The translations under genes were made by a program, and so were the position numbers. The notes under the pieces were generated by a model, which saw only the letters and a program-made list of their open reading frames with translations, was not told the DNA's origin and did not search any database. DNA of 64,000 nucleotides from Erinaceus europaeus (Eukaryota; Chordata; Mammalia; Eulipotyphla; Erinaceidae): contig NC_080164.1 of NCBI RefSeq assembly GCF_950295315.1, forward strand, positions 57,613,296 to 57,677,295. The letters are read 5' to 3'. Numbering within the stretch: the first letter of the stretch is position 1; each line of letters starts with the position of its first letter. Below, piece by piece: positions 1 to 9,640 of this stretch.

Positions 1-221
1 TGCCAGCACTACAAATCCACTGCTCCTAGTGGCCTTTTTTCCCATTTTACTGAATAGAGAATAAGTGAGAAAGGAGGGGAAGATAAAGAGAAGAAGAGAA
101 AGACACCTGCAGACCTGCTTCACCTCTTGTTAAGAGACCTCCTGCAAGTGAAGAGCCAGGGGCTCAAACCCAGATCCTTCCACTTAGTACTATGTGTGTT
201 TAACCTGGTCCACCACTGCCT

Positions 222-222
<1 letters not shown>
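1..222 (-). mobile_element. SINE-A (ERI-type tRNA SINE) with 3' extension, cut by window edge
   Basis: Reading the minus strand, a tRNA-like head (around 150-222) is followed by the family's 'cacctgcag...gaagcaggtctgcaggtgtct' type body, a purine/pyrimidine-rich middle and an A-rich linker. The segment at 9-40 (actacaaatccactgctcc on plus) is the extra 3' module described for other long copies at 13.7, 38.1, 40.8 and 42.3 kb. Noticeably diverged, so an older copy. SINEs like this are Pol III transcripts mobilised in trans, most likely by L1 given the A-rich tail. Confidence 0.85.
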
Positions 223-223
<1 letters not shown>

Positions 224-265
<42 letters not shown>

Positions 266-312
266 CCTCCCTCTCCTTTTTCCTCTCCCTCTCCCCCCTC
301 CTTTTTCTCTCT
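224..312. repeat. (TC)n microsatellite grading into a pyrimidine tract
   Basis: About 19 uninterrupted TC dinucleotides (224-262), then CCCT/CTTT-rich pyrimidine sequence to about 312. It lies directly at the tRNA end of the flanking SINE and is not coding; the apparent reading frame across it is poly-Ser/Leu. Confidence 0.95.
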
Positions 313-329
313 TCCCAAGGATATCACAA

Positions 330-655
330 CTTCACCATTCCCTGCAGCCATATTTTCCTTTTCTTTTTGATAGTGAATGAGAAACTTAAAAGAAAGAAGA
401 GGGATAGATAGATCATAGCTAGATGATTGATAGATAGCTAGACGATAAATGATAGGTAGATAGATAGATAATAAGTGATAGATGATAGATAGATAGATAG
501 ATAGATGATAGATAGATAGATGATAGATGATAGATAGATAGATAGATAGATAAGTAAAGACATCTACAGTACTCTTTCACTACTCCTGGAGATTCCTCTT
601 CTCAGGACCTGGGAGAGTGAATCTGTGTTTACTTGGTGAGCCACTGCCCAGTTCC
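330..655 (-). mobile_element. Old SINE-B-like copy with internal (GATA)n expansion
   Basis: Minus-strand SINE-B landmarks can be followed on both sides of a GATA array: the 'actctttcactactcctggag' type body near 570-590 and the 'tggtgagccactgcccagtt' head near 637-654. The purine-rich middle has been replaced by about 150 bp of GATA/GATG repeats (403-553). Strongly diverged. Confidence 0.55.
403..553. repeat. (GATA)n microsatellite, interrupted
   Basis: Tetranucleotide GATA units, interrupted by GATG and GCTA variants, run from 403 to 553. The long interrupted structure suggests an old locus with at least three pure sub-blocks. Confidence 0.95.
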
Positions 656-716
656 TTCTTCTTATTTTTTTATTGTGGTGCCAGGGGATAAACCCAGGGT
701 TTTTCATATGCACAAC
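640..716 (-). mobile_element. Left half of an old tRNA-type SINE interrupted by a provirus
   Basis: The sequence 'gtggtgccaggggataaaccc' to 'catatgcacaac' continues after removal of the provirus at 3190-3225 ('accactgggaaacatcccc'). Removing 717-3183 and one copy of the CACAAC duplication gives a continuous tRNA-like SINE end, so the SINE was the target of the proviral insertion. Confidence 0.5.
711..716. repeat. 6-bp target site duplication (CACAAC), left copy
   Basis: CACAAC immediately precedes the left LTR at 717 and recurs immediately after the right LTR at 3184-3189. A 6-bp duplication is the usual length for class II (ERVK/beta-like) integrases. Confidence 0.85.
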
Positions 717-1106
717 TGTTGTTAAAATTCGGCGGCTCCAGCCGGGCGGGTAGCTTCACGGGCGGTTAACAGAGATGCGGAGACAACGGCTGGGCAGGGA
801 AGCTGTATTTCTTTATTCAGGAACAACGATTCATAAACTAAACCAAACTAATCACCAAACAAAACTCTGCTGTCTCTTTGCGGAGGCGCAAGCACTCTCT
901 CTTACTCTGGAACTCAGGAACCCTGGAACTCTCTTACTCTGCAACTCTCCAACTCCAGACTCTCGAACTCTGCAACTCTCCAACTCTGGAACTCTGGAAC
1001 CCTCTGGCGGGGTTCCTTCGGAGCAGGGCCAAGCAGGCCGTGAAACTAACTGGACTGATCCAATTCTCTTGGTGGGGGAGAACTATCCAATGTAAAGCAT
1101 ACAACA
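717..1106 (-). repeat. 3' LTR of the provirus (390 bp)
   Basis: On the minus strand it begins TGTTGTATGC and ends TTAACAACA, giving a TGTTGT/ACAACA terminal inverted repeat. A polyadenylation signal (AATAAA on minus) sits at 812-817. Upstream lies a degenerate array of CTCTGGAA/CAACTCTC-type octamers (about 895-1005). Compared with the other LTR it carries 16 extra bases near 752-768. Confidence 0.9.
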
Positions 1107-1107
1107 A

Positions 1108-1124
1108 TTCCCCCTTTTCTTTTT
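1108..1124 (-). promoter_or_regulatory. Polypurine tract (plus-strand primer)
   Basis: The minus strand reads an uninterrupted 17-nt purine run (A4GA4G5AA), separated by one T from the LTR start TGTTGT. Position and composition match a retroviral PPT and set the element's orientation. Confidence 0.85.
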
Positions 1125-1448
1125 AACTAAATGACTATAGTATCAAGGGTGTGGGGTGAACAGAAACATATATCATACAGGCATTTTTAAAAAAAGAAAC
1201 TGGCACAAACATGGAGAAACATGTAAGCAAATAACAAGAACCAGTGTGCTGCCAAGGGAAGGCCTGAGAGGGCCGGCCATTTTTTGCCTCTGTGGTCAAA
1301 ACTTTATCAGCTTAAAAAAAAAAAATCTCTTGCCTCTGGGGGGCATACTTTCTTGACGGGCATTTGCATGGGGGTGGGGAACGGCCTAGAGTCCCAAAGG
1401 CAGCTGGCTGCAATTTATTTACTATGAAACAAAACTTGTTATTAGCAT

Positions 1449-1641
1449 ATTTCTAATAGAGAAGGAATTTGAGACTTTTACATATCAACAACGTCTTTTA
1501 ACCTTTTGTTACACCCATTCAAGATGGAGACAGGAAAGGAAACCTCAGGCATGAGAATAATTAGCATTGTGCAATCTACCATTTCTAATAGAGAAGGTAA
1601 TGGAGAGTTTTACATATCAACAAGTCTATTTAACCTTTTGT
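1449..1641 (-). repeat. Imperfect ~62-bp direct repeat inside the provirus
   Basis: Two related blocks, 1449-1510 and 1581-1641, share 'ttctaatagagaagg', 'tttacatatcaacaa' and 'ttaaccttttgtt' in the same order. They lie in the AT-rich 3' part of the internal region, which has no long reading frame. Confidence 0.75.
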
Positions 1642-1880
1642 TTAGACCAACTTAGTTAAAATATATTGCTTGTTAACTAATTTTTACCTCAGACTTTAAA
1701 TGTAAGTTAATTTTATCTTTATGAGAATTACATTGAAAACCTTTTTCATTTAACTTTGTCTAGTAAGAATTTAGCCTTAAAGTTATTGTTTACCAAACTT
1801 TAAACATACACATAAACATGGTCATTAATACACAAGGAGAGAAACCTTTGTTACGAAGACATGTCATTTTAAACACGAAT

Positions 1881-2501
1881 TTAAATCTGTACTGTCTTAG
1901 TTGTTGGGGGGGGTTTTTCACCATCTGGAGGTGGCTTCCCACGCAGCTTCACTTCTAGGAATTGTAGGTTGCGATCTCTGCACAAATCTCTGCGTACTCC
2001 AGCTTGTCTGCTTTCAGACCGGACTGGCAGCTGGAGATCTCGTGTGCCCAGTTTCGGCAGGGAGCCCGGGGGTCCGGGAGGTCTGGGATCATTACAGAAT
2101 TCATAGCAAGAGGGCAGGCAGGCCAGTTTTGTAGAAGGCGTGGGCCTAGGTGCCCAGGGGTGGCGGCCATGATAGGCCACTGCGGCCCTGCCCCATGGCC
2201 CTGCCATGTCTGCTGCCCTGCTCGCAGTGGCCGAGCAGTGTGGAGGGATCACACGTCCAGTGCCCTGTGCCACACGGTGGAGAGCCGGCTCCTGTGGGCT
2301 GGCCTCAGGCTCTTGCGTGTTGGCATCGGGCTCCAGCGTGTTGGCATCGGGCTCCTGTGTGCTGGCATCGGGCTCCTGCGTGCTGGCGTTGGGCTCCTGT
2401 GTGCTGGCGTCAGCCTCCTGCGTGCTGGCGTCGGGCTCTTGGGGCTCTTGTGTGCTGGCGTTGGCCTCCTGCAGGCTGCAGGGCTGCGGGGCTGAGGGCA
2501 C
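1881..2501 (-). CDS. Provirus internal open frame (206 codons) with acidic heptad repeats, unknown product
   Basis: An ATG-initiated minus-strand frame of 206 codons covers the middle of the provirus. Residues about 13-70 are an array of heptads of the form D/N-A-S-T-Q-E-P, encoded by a 21-bp minisatellite; residues 71-206 are Pro/Arg-rich with no motif that I recognise. It starts about 290 bp downstream of the primer-binding site, roughly where a gag leader or gag would be, but no matrix, capsid or zinc-knuckle pattern (C-X2-C-X4-H-X4-C) is visible. The array is GC-rich and unlike the AT-rich flanks. The frame may be open only because a 21-bp repeat cannot shift frame. I do not claim that it is expressed. 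Confidence 0.3.
   Translation of the reverse strand: MPSAPQPCSLQEANASTQEPQEPDASTQEADASTQEPNASTQEPDASTQEPDANTLEPDANTQEPEASPQEPALHRVAQGTGRVIPPHCSATASRAADMAGPWGRAAVAYHGRHPWAPRPTPSTKLACLPSCYEFCNDPRPPGPPGSLPKLGTRDLQLPVRSESRQAGVRRDLCRDRNLQFLEVKLRGKPPPDGEKPPPTTKTVQI
2287..2463 (-). repeat. 21-bp minisatellite (8 units plus a 9-bp partial)
   Basis: Full units begin at 2287, 2308, 2329, 2350, 2371, 2392, 2413 and 2443, with a 9-bp (three-codon) partial unit at 2434-2442. Core on plus: GGCTCCTGTGTGCTGGCATCG, with transitions at a few positions between units. Every length change is a multiple of 3. Confidence 0.9.
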
Positions 2502-2790
2502 GGTGCACGGGGTTGTCTGGGCGCAGCCGGCTGGCTGGCTGTTTAACCAGGTGGAAACAGCAGCTCCGCGTCTTGCCTCCCTCCCACTGGCTCTTCCCGC
2601 TGGCTGTTCTGAGTTCGCCCAAGCGAGTGGAAACCACAGAGTGGTCCAGAGATAAATGTTCCAGAAACAGCAAAATAGTCTCGTGAAGAAAGTGCAGAGG
2701 CCTTTGGAGATCTCTTAACAAGCAGAAGAGAAGGCCATAGTGCATAGGTAGCCAAATTGTCTTCACTTATCTGAGAGATGCGCAGGTCAG

Positions 2791-2806
2791 GTCCACGTGG
2801 GCGCCA
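2791..2806 (-). other. Primer-binding site, tRNA-Lys type
   Basis: The minus strand reads TGGCGCCCACGTGGAC two bases after the LTR end. This matches the TGGCGCCCAACGTGGGG-like site complementary to tRNA-Lys of beta-type retroviruses, with a 1-nt gap and a few changes at the distal end. Confidence 0.75.
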
Positions 2807-2808
2807 TT

Positions 2809-3183
2809 TGTTGTTAAAATTCGTCGGCTCTAGCTGGGCGGGTAACAGAGACGTGGAGACAACAGTTGGGCAGGGAAGCTGTATTTCTTTATTCAGGAAC
2901 AACGATTCATAAACTAAACCAAACTAATCACCAAACAAAACTCTGCTGTCTCTTTGCGGCGGCGCAAGCACTCTCTCTTACTCTGGAACTCAGGAACCCT
3001 GGAACTCTCTTACTCTGCAACTCTCCAACTCCAGACTCTCGAACTCTGCAACTCTCCAACTCTGGAACTCTGGAACCCTCTGGCGGGGTTCCTTCGGGGC
3101 AGGGCCAAGTAGGCCCGTGAAACTAACTGGACTGATCCAATTCTCTTGGCGGGGGAGAACTACCCAATGTAAAGCATACAACA
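2809..3183 (-). repeat. 5' LTR of the provirus (375 bp)
   Basis: It has the same TGTTGT...ACAACA ends and an AATAAA signal on the minus strand (2888-2893). It differs from the 3' LTR by about 12 substitutions, a 16-bp deletion between two GGGCGG-type short repeats near 2840, and a 1-bp insertion. It is followed on the right by CACAAC (3184-3189). Confidence 0.9.
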
Positions 3184-3189
3184 CACAAC
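3184..3189. repeat. 6-bp target site duplication (CACAAC), right copy
   Basis: Identical to 711-716 across the provirus. Confidence 0.85.
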
Positions 3190-3230
3190 ACCACTGGGAA
3201 ACATCCCCAGCAGTGTTCCATCCTTTCAAT

Positions 3231-3312
3231 TTTTTTTCTTTTTAAATATTTACCTATCCAATTATTTGTTAAATAGAGACAGGGAGAAATGGAGAGCTAA
3301 AGAGAAGATAGT

Positions 3313-3347
<35 letters not shown>

Positions 3348-3506
3348 GATAGATAGATAGATAGATAGATAGGGAAAGTGAGATACCTGAAGAACTGTTT
3401 CACAGCTCATGAAACATCTCTTTTGCAAGTGGGGACCAGGGTATTTAACTTCAGTCCTTGCACATTGTAATATGTGCTCTACCAGGTGTGTCACCACTAA
3501 GTCCAT
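3231..3506 (-). mobile_element. Old SINE-B copy with internal (GATA)n
   Basis: The minus-strand SINE-B body (aactgtttcacagctcatgaa) and head (tgtgctctaccaggtgtgtc) flank a (GATA)n array at 3311-3372 that replaces the family's purine-rich middle. Confidence 0.75.
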
Positions 3507-3730
3507 TCAAGCTTCAGTTTTAGTGAGAAGGAGAAAGATAGAAATAGAGGAGAGAAGGAGAAAGAGACGCACATATGGAGAAGAAACAGAGCAATATTTC
3601 ACCATTCCTGGAGTTATGCTGGTACTGTTCATGGCACTCAAGTATAGTATCAGGGCTCAAACGCAAAGCCTCATGAAACCAACACATGCCAATACATATA
3701 CTTTTCCAGGTGAGCTATAGCCAGTTCTCA
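3507..3730 (-). mobile_element. Old tRNA-type SINE (SINE-E group)
   Basis: A purine-rich AGAGA-type middle is followed by 'accattcctggagttatgctgg' and a head ending 'caggtgagctatagccag' (reverse of a tRNA 5' end). It abuts the previous SINE head to tail. Strongly diverged. Confidence 0.6.
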
Positions 3731-5104
3731 TAAATTTTGTTATGGTTGTTTTGTGGTACAGAGTTTGAAACCCTCCCAATCCTGATCTACTGTTCTCTTA
3801 GTGTGTTACTATTAGGGTGATCTCAAGATCAAAGGCAACATGTAAATGTTGTCTTGGGTTTTTGTCCCATGAAAGCAGTCTGAACCTAAGGCTCGGTGTA
3901 CATGGGAGTTTTGGGGGTTAACTCGAGAAAATTCCAGTGAAGAAGTGTAAAAAGCGAGTCTGAGAAAGGAGCGAATGCATTAATAACATTTTAATGAGTT
4001 GATTCCTGCTGTAGGTGGGATTCATTACATTGGGGGCCCTTTCAGAAACAATGTTGAACACAACTCAGATTCATTTTACTGGGCTATTGAGCTGTACAGG
4101 CACAACCATCCTCCCTCGCTGAGAGACACTGAGCCTGGAGACATGAATGGGCAGCACTTCCTCTTTGTGCACTGTTGAAGAGTAAACATGAAAGTGTTAG
4201 CAAAAGCCTTAAGCCTTGATGGCACAGGTTTTTTGAGGGAGTGTTGTGAGCATATTAGAGATTGTCCATCTTAGTATCAGGGGAATTCCAGTGGGCTGAA
4301 GGGGAATAAAGCCGGGTTTAAGAAGGAGGTGCTGATGATAGACTTGGTACCAACAATTTGAGAATATGAGTAGTACAGAACAACAGAAATATTGGAACTA
4401 TGGGAATGTAGAGTTTAAATCCTGCCTCCCACCACCCAAATCACCAAAAAAAAAAAAAGTAATGCTAGGAGGATACATCAGTCAAGTATACTGTGCAATT
4501 CAGTTTCTAAATCTTGAAAATGACAATTTTCGTATCAAGGAGGTTGCTATCCTTCAGTTTTAGCCCAGTGTTCCCAGTCATAAATAGATGCTGAATTTTA
4601 TTAGATCATTTAATTCTTTGCCTGAAAAAATCTAGAAGTCCAGATTTTATGGCAATTATCCAATTTTTAAACCATAATATAAATTAGGTTCTCCATGAAG
4701 CACATATGAGGATCTCCACCTTCCATTTACATAATAGTATCTGCTGCAACAAGAGAGAATGGGAACTCAAGATCATAGAAAATTAATGGTCCATTTGTGT
4801 AGTTTTAGACAAACAGGCTTTGCTAATGCAAACTTATTTCTTAGGAAGCAGGTTTCTGACAGACCTTAAAGGGAGCAAGTGTAATTAAGAACATGCAATG
4901 AGAGGCAAAAGCTATGCAGCCTCAGTAGATAAACTTTTTTTCTACTGAGACTAATAATATATTTGGGCTAAAGTGGAAAAGGCTAAAAAAAAAAATTCCA
5001 GGTTAAAGCAGCTTGGTTTTGCATTAGGAAAATTTAAGGTCAAGTTTTGATCTCCTCTTTATTAAAATTAAGTAATGCCTTATCCTGAACTTAAAAAAAT
5101 TAGT
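3731..5104. other. Unassigned, no gene seen
   Basis: AT-rich single-copy-looking sequence. I see no long reading frame, exon-like segment or repeat that I can name. A run of 12 A lies at 4447-4458. Confidence 0.5.
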
Positions 5105-5262
5105 CTTAGCAGTCCAGGAAGTGGTATAGTGGATAAGGCATTAAATTCTTATGCATGAGGTCTTGAGTTCAATCCCTAACAGTATATGTGCCAGAATGAT
5201 GCCATGGTGTGTCCTCTTTCATTATTTCTCTCATTAATAAATAAACAAAATTTTGTTTAAAG
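5105..5262 (+). mobile_element. SINE-D (tRNA-derived, AATAAA-tailed)
   Basis: A box-A-like 'agtggtatagtggataagg' and a box-B-like 'gagttcaatcccta' (B box GGTTCAANNC type) occupy the first 75 nt. A short body with 'gccagaatgatgcca' and a 'ctcattaataaataaaca' tail follow. Only this one clear copy in the window. Confidence 0.75.
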
Positions 5263-5396
5263 TATTTTTAACTAGAGGTCTTGAGTGGAAGAATTTGGCA
5301 TGCCTTAAGCTCAGGACACAAAACTGTCATCAAATCAGTTTATTGGGAATTAAGACATATTGCATTAAGATCTATATCCTTCATAATTCTATACAT

Positions 5397-5535
5397 TCAG
5401 GAGCAGTTAAGCACATGTGGTACAAAGCGTAAGGACTAGCATAATGATCCCAGTTCAAGCCCCCAGCTCCCCACACGCAGGGGAGTCACTTCACAGGTGG
5501 AAAAGCAAGTCTGCAAATGTCAAAAAAAAAAAAAG
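5397..5535 (+). mobile_element. SINE-A, 3' shortened with poly(A)
   Basis: Head 'gcagttaagcacatgtgg', B-box 'agttcaagcccccagc' and body to 'gtctgcaaatgtc', then directly A13. The pyrimidine-rich distal half is missing. Confidence 0.8.
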
Positions 5536-6009
5536 AAAGCACAAACATAATTCTATATGTTCAAGTTTGAAGCTCACAGAAAACATAAAATAAGAATAAA
5601 TGATAGCTTAATAATGGCAAATAAAGAGGACACAAGATAATAAAATGATATCCATGTGACAAAATATATTTTTGTAGCTTTCAGGTCCCTCTTTCTTATT
5701 GTTTTTCTTCTTCCATCTTCTGGTTCCTCCCTCAGTGCCCCTTTCACATTCCAACACATTTTGTCACACCAGTGAACTCTTATTCCTTCCTATCCAAGAT
5801 CCCCAGTCAACTTTTTACTTCAAAATAAGAAACCCTAGCTATTTGCCACCATTTATTATAATTAAATTTTATTCTAATTGTAGAATAATGGTTTTACACT
5901 CCTGTTATAAATATTCAAAAATAAGCTTCTAAGTAGTAGTAAATAGTGATTTTTACTCTCCCTCCAGAACTTTTTTTTTATTTTATTATTCTATTTGGTA
6001 TGATAGATT
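5536..6009. other. Unassigned AT-rich stretch
   Basis: No gene or recognisable element; short reading frames only. Confidence 0.5.
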
Positions 6010-6300
6010 TTCCCTTTTTTATTAGTGACTTAATATTGGTTTACAAAGTTATGAGATAATAAGGGTATAATTCCACCCATTTCCATCACCAGAGTTCTGT
6101 GCCCCATTTCCTCCACTGGAAACTGTAGTACTTCTGGGGGGAAAATGTTAGGGGAGGGTGAACAGAGGGCTCTGAACTCCAATCCCATCAGGACCCTGAG
6201 AGAGAAGCGATGGAAAAAAGGAAAATCATATGGAAGTAGTAAAAGGTGTAGGTGTGACTTAGAGATGAAGAAGAGGCAGGACCTTAGAAACAGTGGGGAA
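6010..6300 (-). mobile_element. Repeat X fragment (uncharacterised retroposon), rearranged
   Basis: 6010-6125 matches the A-tailed end of repeat X on the minus strand (tail, then 'aattccaccc...accagagttctg'). The adjoining 6135-6300 matches, in the plus direction, sequence that follows the repeat X copy at 45.55-45.78 kb (ggggaaaatgttagggg; ggtgtaggtgtgacttag). The two parts are therefore inverted relative to each other. Confidence 0.6.
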
Positions 6301-6360
6301 GATATATCTAAATATATATACATATATATTTATATGTTGTATATAATTATATAAATAATA

Positions 6361-7129
6361 GTTAATCATCCAAACTTTTAAAAATAATTAGATGTATACA
6401 CAGTATGGAAACCTGAGGCTCAGCCTTGTACAGTTTATAAAGAGAGACAGTGACAAGAAAAGAAATGAGATTTGCTATACATTTTAAACTACAAACAGCA
6501 AACATATATGAGATAATTCCTTAGTAATAGGCAAAGTAGGATGATAGAATTAAATGTGTCTGTCTTTTACAGGATACACAGGATGGTGGGAGAGGTGGAT
6601 GGAAGCCTAGATTTACAGTACAGTACACTCTTTGTACTGCTAGACCAAGATAAAACTTGATAAGATGATATTTGGCACAGACCCCATGGCACTTTTTAAC
6701 TCTTTTCAGATTTCCACAGCAATTTAGTCAGACCCTACAGCATATACTTCCCCCTGTCTTTGCCTCTTAATAAATTAGCTTTCTTCTTCTGAAGTTCTTA
6801 CCCCTGCTATGAAGTGACTACCATTACTCTGTACCCACCTACTCCAACATATATACCACAATCATTATCTGTGCTTTGACATCCAAAAGCATCATTCTTG
6901 GCTTTCGCCTCAGTCCCTCAAACAGCTAAAGAAATCCTCTGACTTCTTCTTTACTGAAGGGCTTTATTTTAATTTTACTTGACATGGTGCCTAGTGTTCC
7001 AATAATAAATATTTTATAAATCCCCTGAGAACCCAGAAGAAACAAAAAAATTAAGAGATATAGAAGATTTAGTAATATCTCCATCAAGAAGGCACCATTT
7101 CTTATGGTCATGAAGAGTAGCTAAAGTTT
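6361..7129. other. Unassigned, no gene seen
   Basis: AT-rich sequence beginning just after a (TA)n-like run at 6305-6355. Nothing recognised. Confidence 0.45.
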
Positions 7130-7535
7130 AATACCAGATGGAGAGGAAAGCATTTGAGCTGAGGCTATAACTTATACAAAAACAAGAAGGACCTTAAAAA
7201 ATAACGTTAAGTGAAATAAGTCAGAAACAGAAGGATGAATATGGGATGATCTCACTCTCAGGCCGAAGTTGAAAAACAAGAGCAGAAAAGAAAACACAAG
7301 TAGAACCTGAAATGGAATTGGCATATTGCACCAAAGTAAAAGACTCTGGGGTGGGTGGGTGGGGAGAATACAGGTCCATGAAGGATGATAAATGACATAG
7401 TGGGGGTTATATTGTTAAATAGGAAACTGTGCAATGTTATGCATGTACAAACTATTGTACTTACTGTTGAATGTAAAACATTAATTCCCCAATAAAGAAA
7501 TAAATTATAAAACAAACAAACAAACAAACAAAAAA
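7130..7535 (+). mobile_element. L1 3' end (ORF2 tail and 3'UTR)
   Basis: The last codons of an ORF2-like sequence run into the hedgehog L1 3'UTR, with landmarks 'gatgatctcactctcaggc', 'gcatattgcaccaaagtaaa', 'gactctggggtgggtggg', 'aactattgtacttactgt' and a terminal 'ccccaataaagaaataaa' with an (AAAC)n-like tail. 5'-truncated and dead. Confidence 0.9.
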
Positions 7536-9492
7536 ACGAAAAGGTGTGACAGACTTGGTATGTTTGAGAGAGAATAAGAGGCTCCACAAGAAAACATATC
7601 TGCACCTCCCTGTTCTGTCATAGGTGTCTTTTTCATATAAGAGGAACATTTACACTCCAATCAAAAGGTACAAGGTTTATTTCCTTAGGTTCCAGTGATA
7701 ATGCACATATGGAAATGATACAAAGAATTTATCTTGTGAAAGAAGAAATTTCAGAATTTTGCTACTGGACTAATTTTACATTATTGATTATAATACTAAT
7801 TGGTATAACTACCTTAATCCAAAAACCTTTTCACTCTCTCTTTCTTTCTGTGTGTGTCTCTTTTCTCTCTCTCTCTGACACAAACACACCATACAGGCCA
7901 TTTTCCTTCAAACAACTCCTTTACCTTCAAACAAATCAACTCCTCTAATATTGCATTTCACCCTGAAATTTTCCCTTTAACAATAGGTGGGGCCCATCGT
8001 TCTGATTTTAACTTCTTCCCACCAGGAGGTAGAGATTTATCTTGACAAACTGTTTGGGATTGCTGAGGGAATATTAATAAAATGTGAACGTGCATCATAC
8101 AGCAGTGAGAAGAATACCTGAGAAGTTTGAAAGCTTTCGTGGGAGATTAGAGGCGGCTGTGAGAAAATGTGCTACCCAGTGGTAAGCTCCCAACACAGAT
8201 ATTTCACTATCCAGGGATCTCTAATTACTAATACAGTACATGAACAGTATGATATGTCCTTACAATTGCAGATGCCTTTTCAAAGATAATCTTTAATGGT
8301 TTATTTGACAACCTGTAAAATTATAGAAAATTATTAGTCTTGGGAATTACAAAAATCCCTGTAGTACAGTCAAACAATAAAATTATAATTACCTGTGGGT
8401 AATTGAAATTTAACTGTTTTTTTATTGTATATTACACATCAATAGCAACATAAGTTCAAGAGGTTTTTTTCTTTTTTCCTTTTTTCTTACAGAACCTGAG
8501 AAAATGGACAGCACTGTTGGGGGCTTGTGAGTTCCTGTCACAGTACAGAGCTTGAACAATTTCGATTAAAGCCCCATGTTTGAGACTGTCATTAGACCTG
8601 CATTAAATTACATATCTGGAGTGTTAAAAAATAAAGAGTACAGTAGCTTTTTCTCAGCTACCTAAGGTAAGTAGTTAAGGCCTTGATTATCTTTAAAGAT
8701 CTATTTTTCCCTTCACTGAAAGTCATTGTTTCTTTCATTAAACATAAAACACATTTAAGAACACTAAACTGTGCAGACAGGAATATTAGGATGGCATATT
8801 CTAAAGTACTTTTGTTCTGTATTCATTGCTCTGGTTGACTTCTGTATTGTATAATGTGATTTTATTATTTAGCTTTCATTCAAATGAATTGAATAGGATT
8901 GGCATTGCTTGGGACCTTTCATTTCCTGAGCTTTGGCTAAAGTAAGTTCTTAACTTCTCTTCCTCATTAAAATGCCCCTAAAACTATCTTCCCCAAATAA
9001 TTTTTTAATGGACACATAAGTCATTTTTTTAAAATAAAGTAGGGTGCTGGCACTTTTATTACTCCCCATCACTTTTCCTTTCAATTAAGGCCTTTACCAC
9101 AGCATAATTTCTCTCTACCCCTTTGATTTCCATTGTTCAAGGATTTTTTCTGGTTCTTTTGTTCTTCCCAGTACAGTAATGTTTTAACTGAATGATAAAC
9201 AAGTAATGGACTTGTACATGGGATGAAAGACCACAGGTGGAAGACTGGTCCCTTTATAGAATTTACTCACTAAATCTGTGTTTCAGACATGAATTAGAGA
9301 CATGAAAACTCTGCCATTTGTGGAACCATTAATTCATGATTTGGCAAAATATGTGGTATGATCTAGTTTACATATGATTTCCTCATAATTAACTTTTTTC
9401 TCTTACTATAGCGTAAACTACATGAAGCAAAAACTATGTTCTCTTTTCACAATCCTCCACTGGTTTCAAACTTAAAATAAAAATATCCCATG
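7536..9492. other. Unassigned, no gene seen
   Basis: AT-rich DNA with a short (TC)n near 7857-7876. I checked both strands for exon-like frames and recognise none. Confidence 0.45.
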
Positions 9493-9640
9493 CAGGCTGG
9501 CAAAGTAGCTCACTTGTATAGTGCACTTCCTTTGCCATGGCCAATACCCAGGTTCAAGCTTGTTCCCCATCATACCAAAAGAAGATTTGGTGACTTTCTA
9601 TTTTTCTATGTCTTTAGAAAACATCACTGGCAAAACTCTC
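9493..9640 (+). mobile_element. Old tRNA-type SINE (SINE-E group)
   Basis: tRNA-like 'ggctggcaaagtagctcac' and B-box-like 'ccaggttcaagcttgt', then a short decayed body. It lies directly upstream of the L1 at 9640. Confidence 0.6.

Larger units (their letters stand above)
717..3183 (-). mobile_element. Short class II (betaretrovirus-like) endogenous provirus, non-autonomous
   Basis: Seen directly: two LTRs (717-1106 and 2809-3183) in direct orientation, a 6-bp duplication outside them, a polypurine tract at 1108-1124 (minus strand) and a primer-binding site at 2791-2806 (minus strand). The signals fix the element on the minus strand, with the 5' LTR at the right. The internal part is only about 1.7 kb. 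I recognise no Gag, Pro, Pol or Env domain in any frame, so it looks like an internally replaced or deleted passenger comparable in layout to mouse ETn-type elements, dependent on another provirus for proteins. LTRs differ at about 12 of about 374 aligned sites (near 3%) plus one 16-bp indel, pointing to a moderately old insertion. It split an older SINE. Confidence 0.85.

Noticed and set aside
127..411. 94-codon frame rich in Ser/Leu
   Set aside because: Runs across a SINE and a (TC)n microsatellite; no independent support.
223..553. CRISPR-like or satellite array
   Set aside because: Simple di- and tetranucleotide repeats with no spacers; eukaryotic context.
775..1126. Open frames of about 80-110 codons repeated at 775-1126 and 2866-3120
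   Set aside because: They read antisense through the LTRs and recur only because the LTR is duplicated; orientation signals place the element on the other strand.
2004..2686. Three overlapping plus-strand frames (149-178 codons) with Gly-Ser-Cys-Val-Leu-Ala-type repeats
   Set aside because: Shadows of the 21-bp minisatellite in the provirus; antisense to PBS and PPT.
5105..5190. Candidate tRNA gene
   Set aside because: A and B boxes are present but the sequence does not close into a cloverleaf with a matching acceptor stem and continues into an AATAAA-tailed body; it is a tRNA-derived SINE head. The same applies to every other tRNA-like match here.
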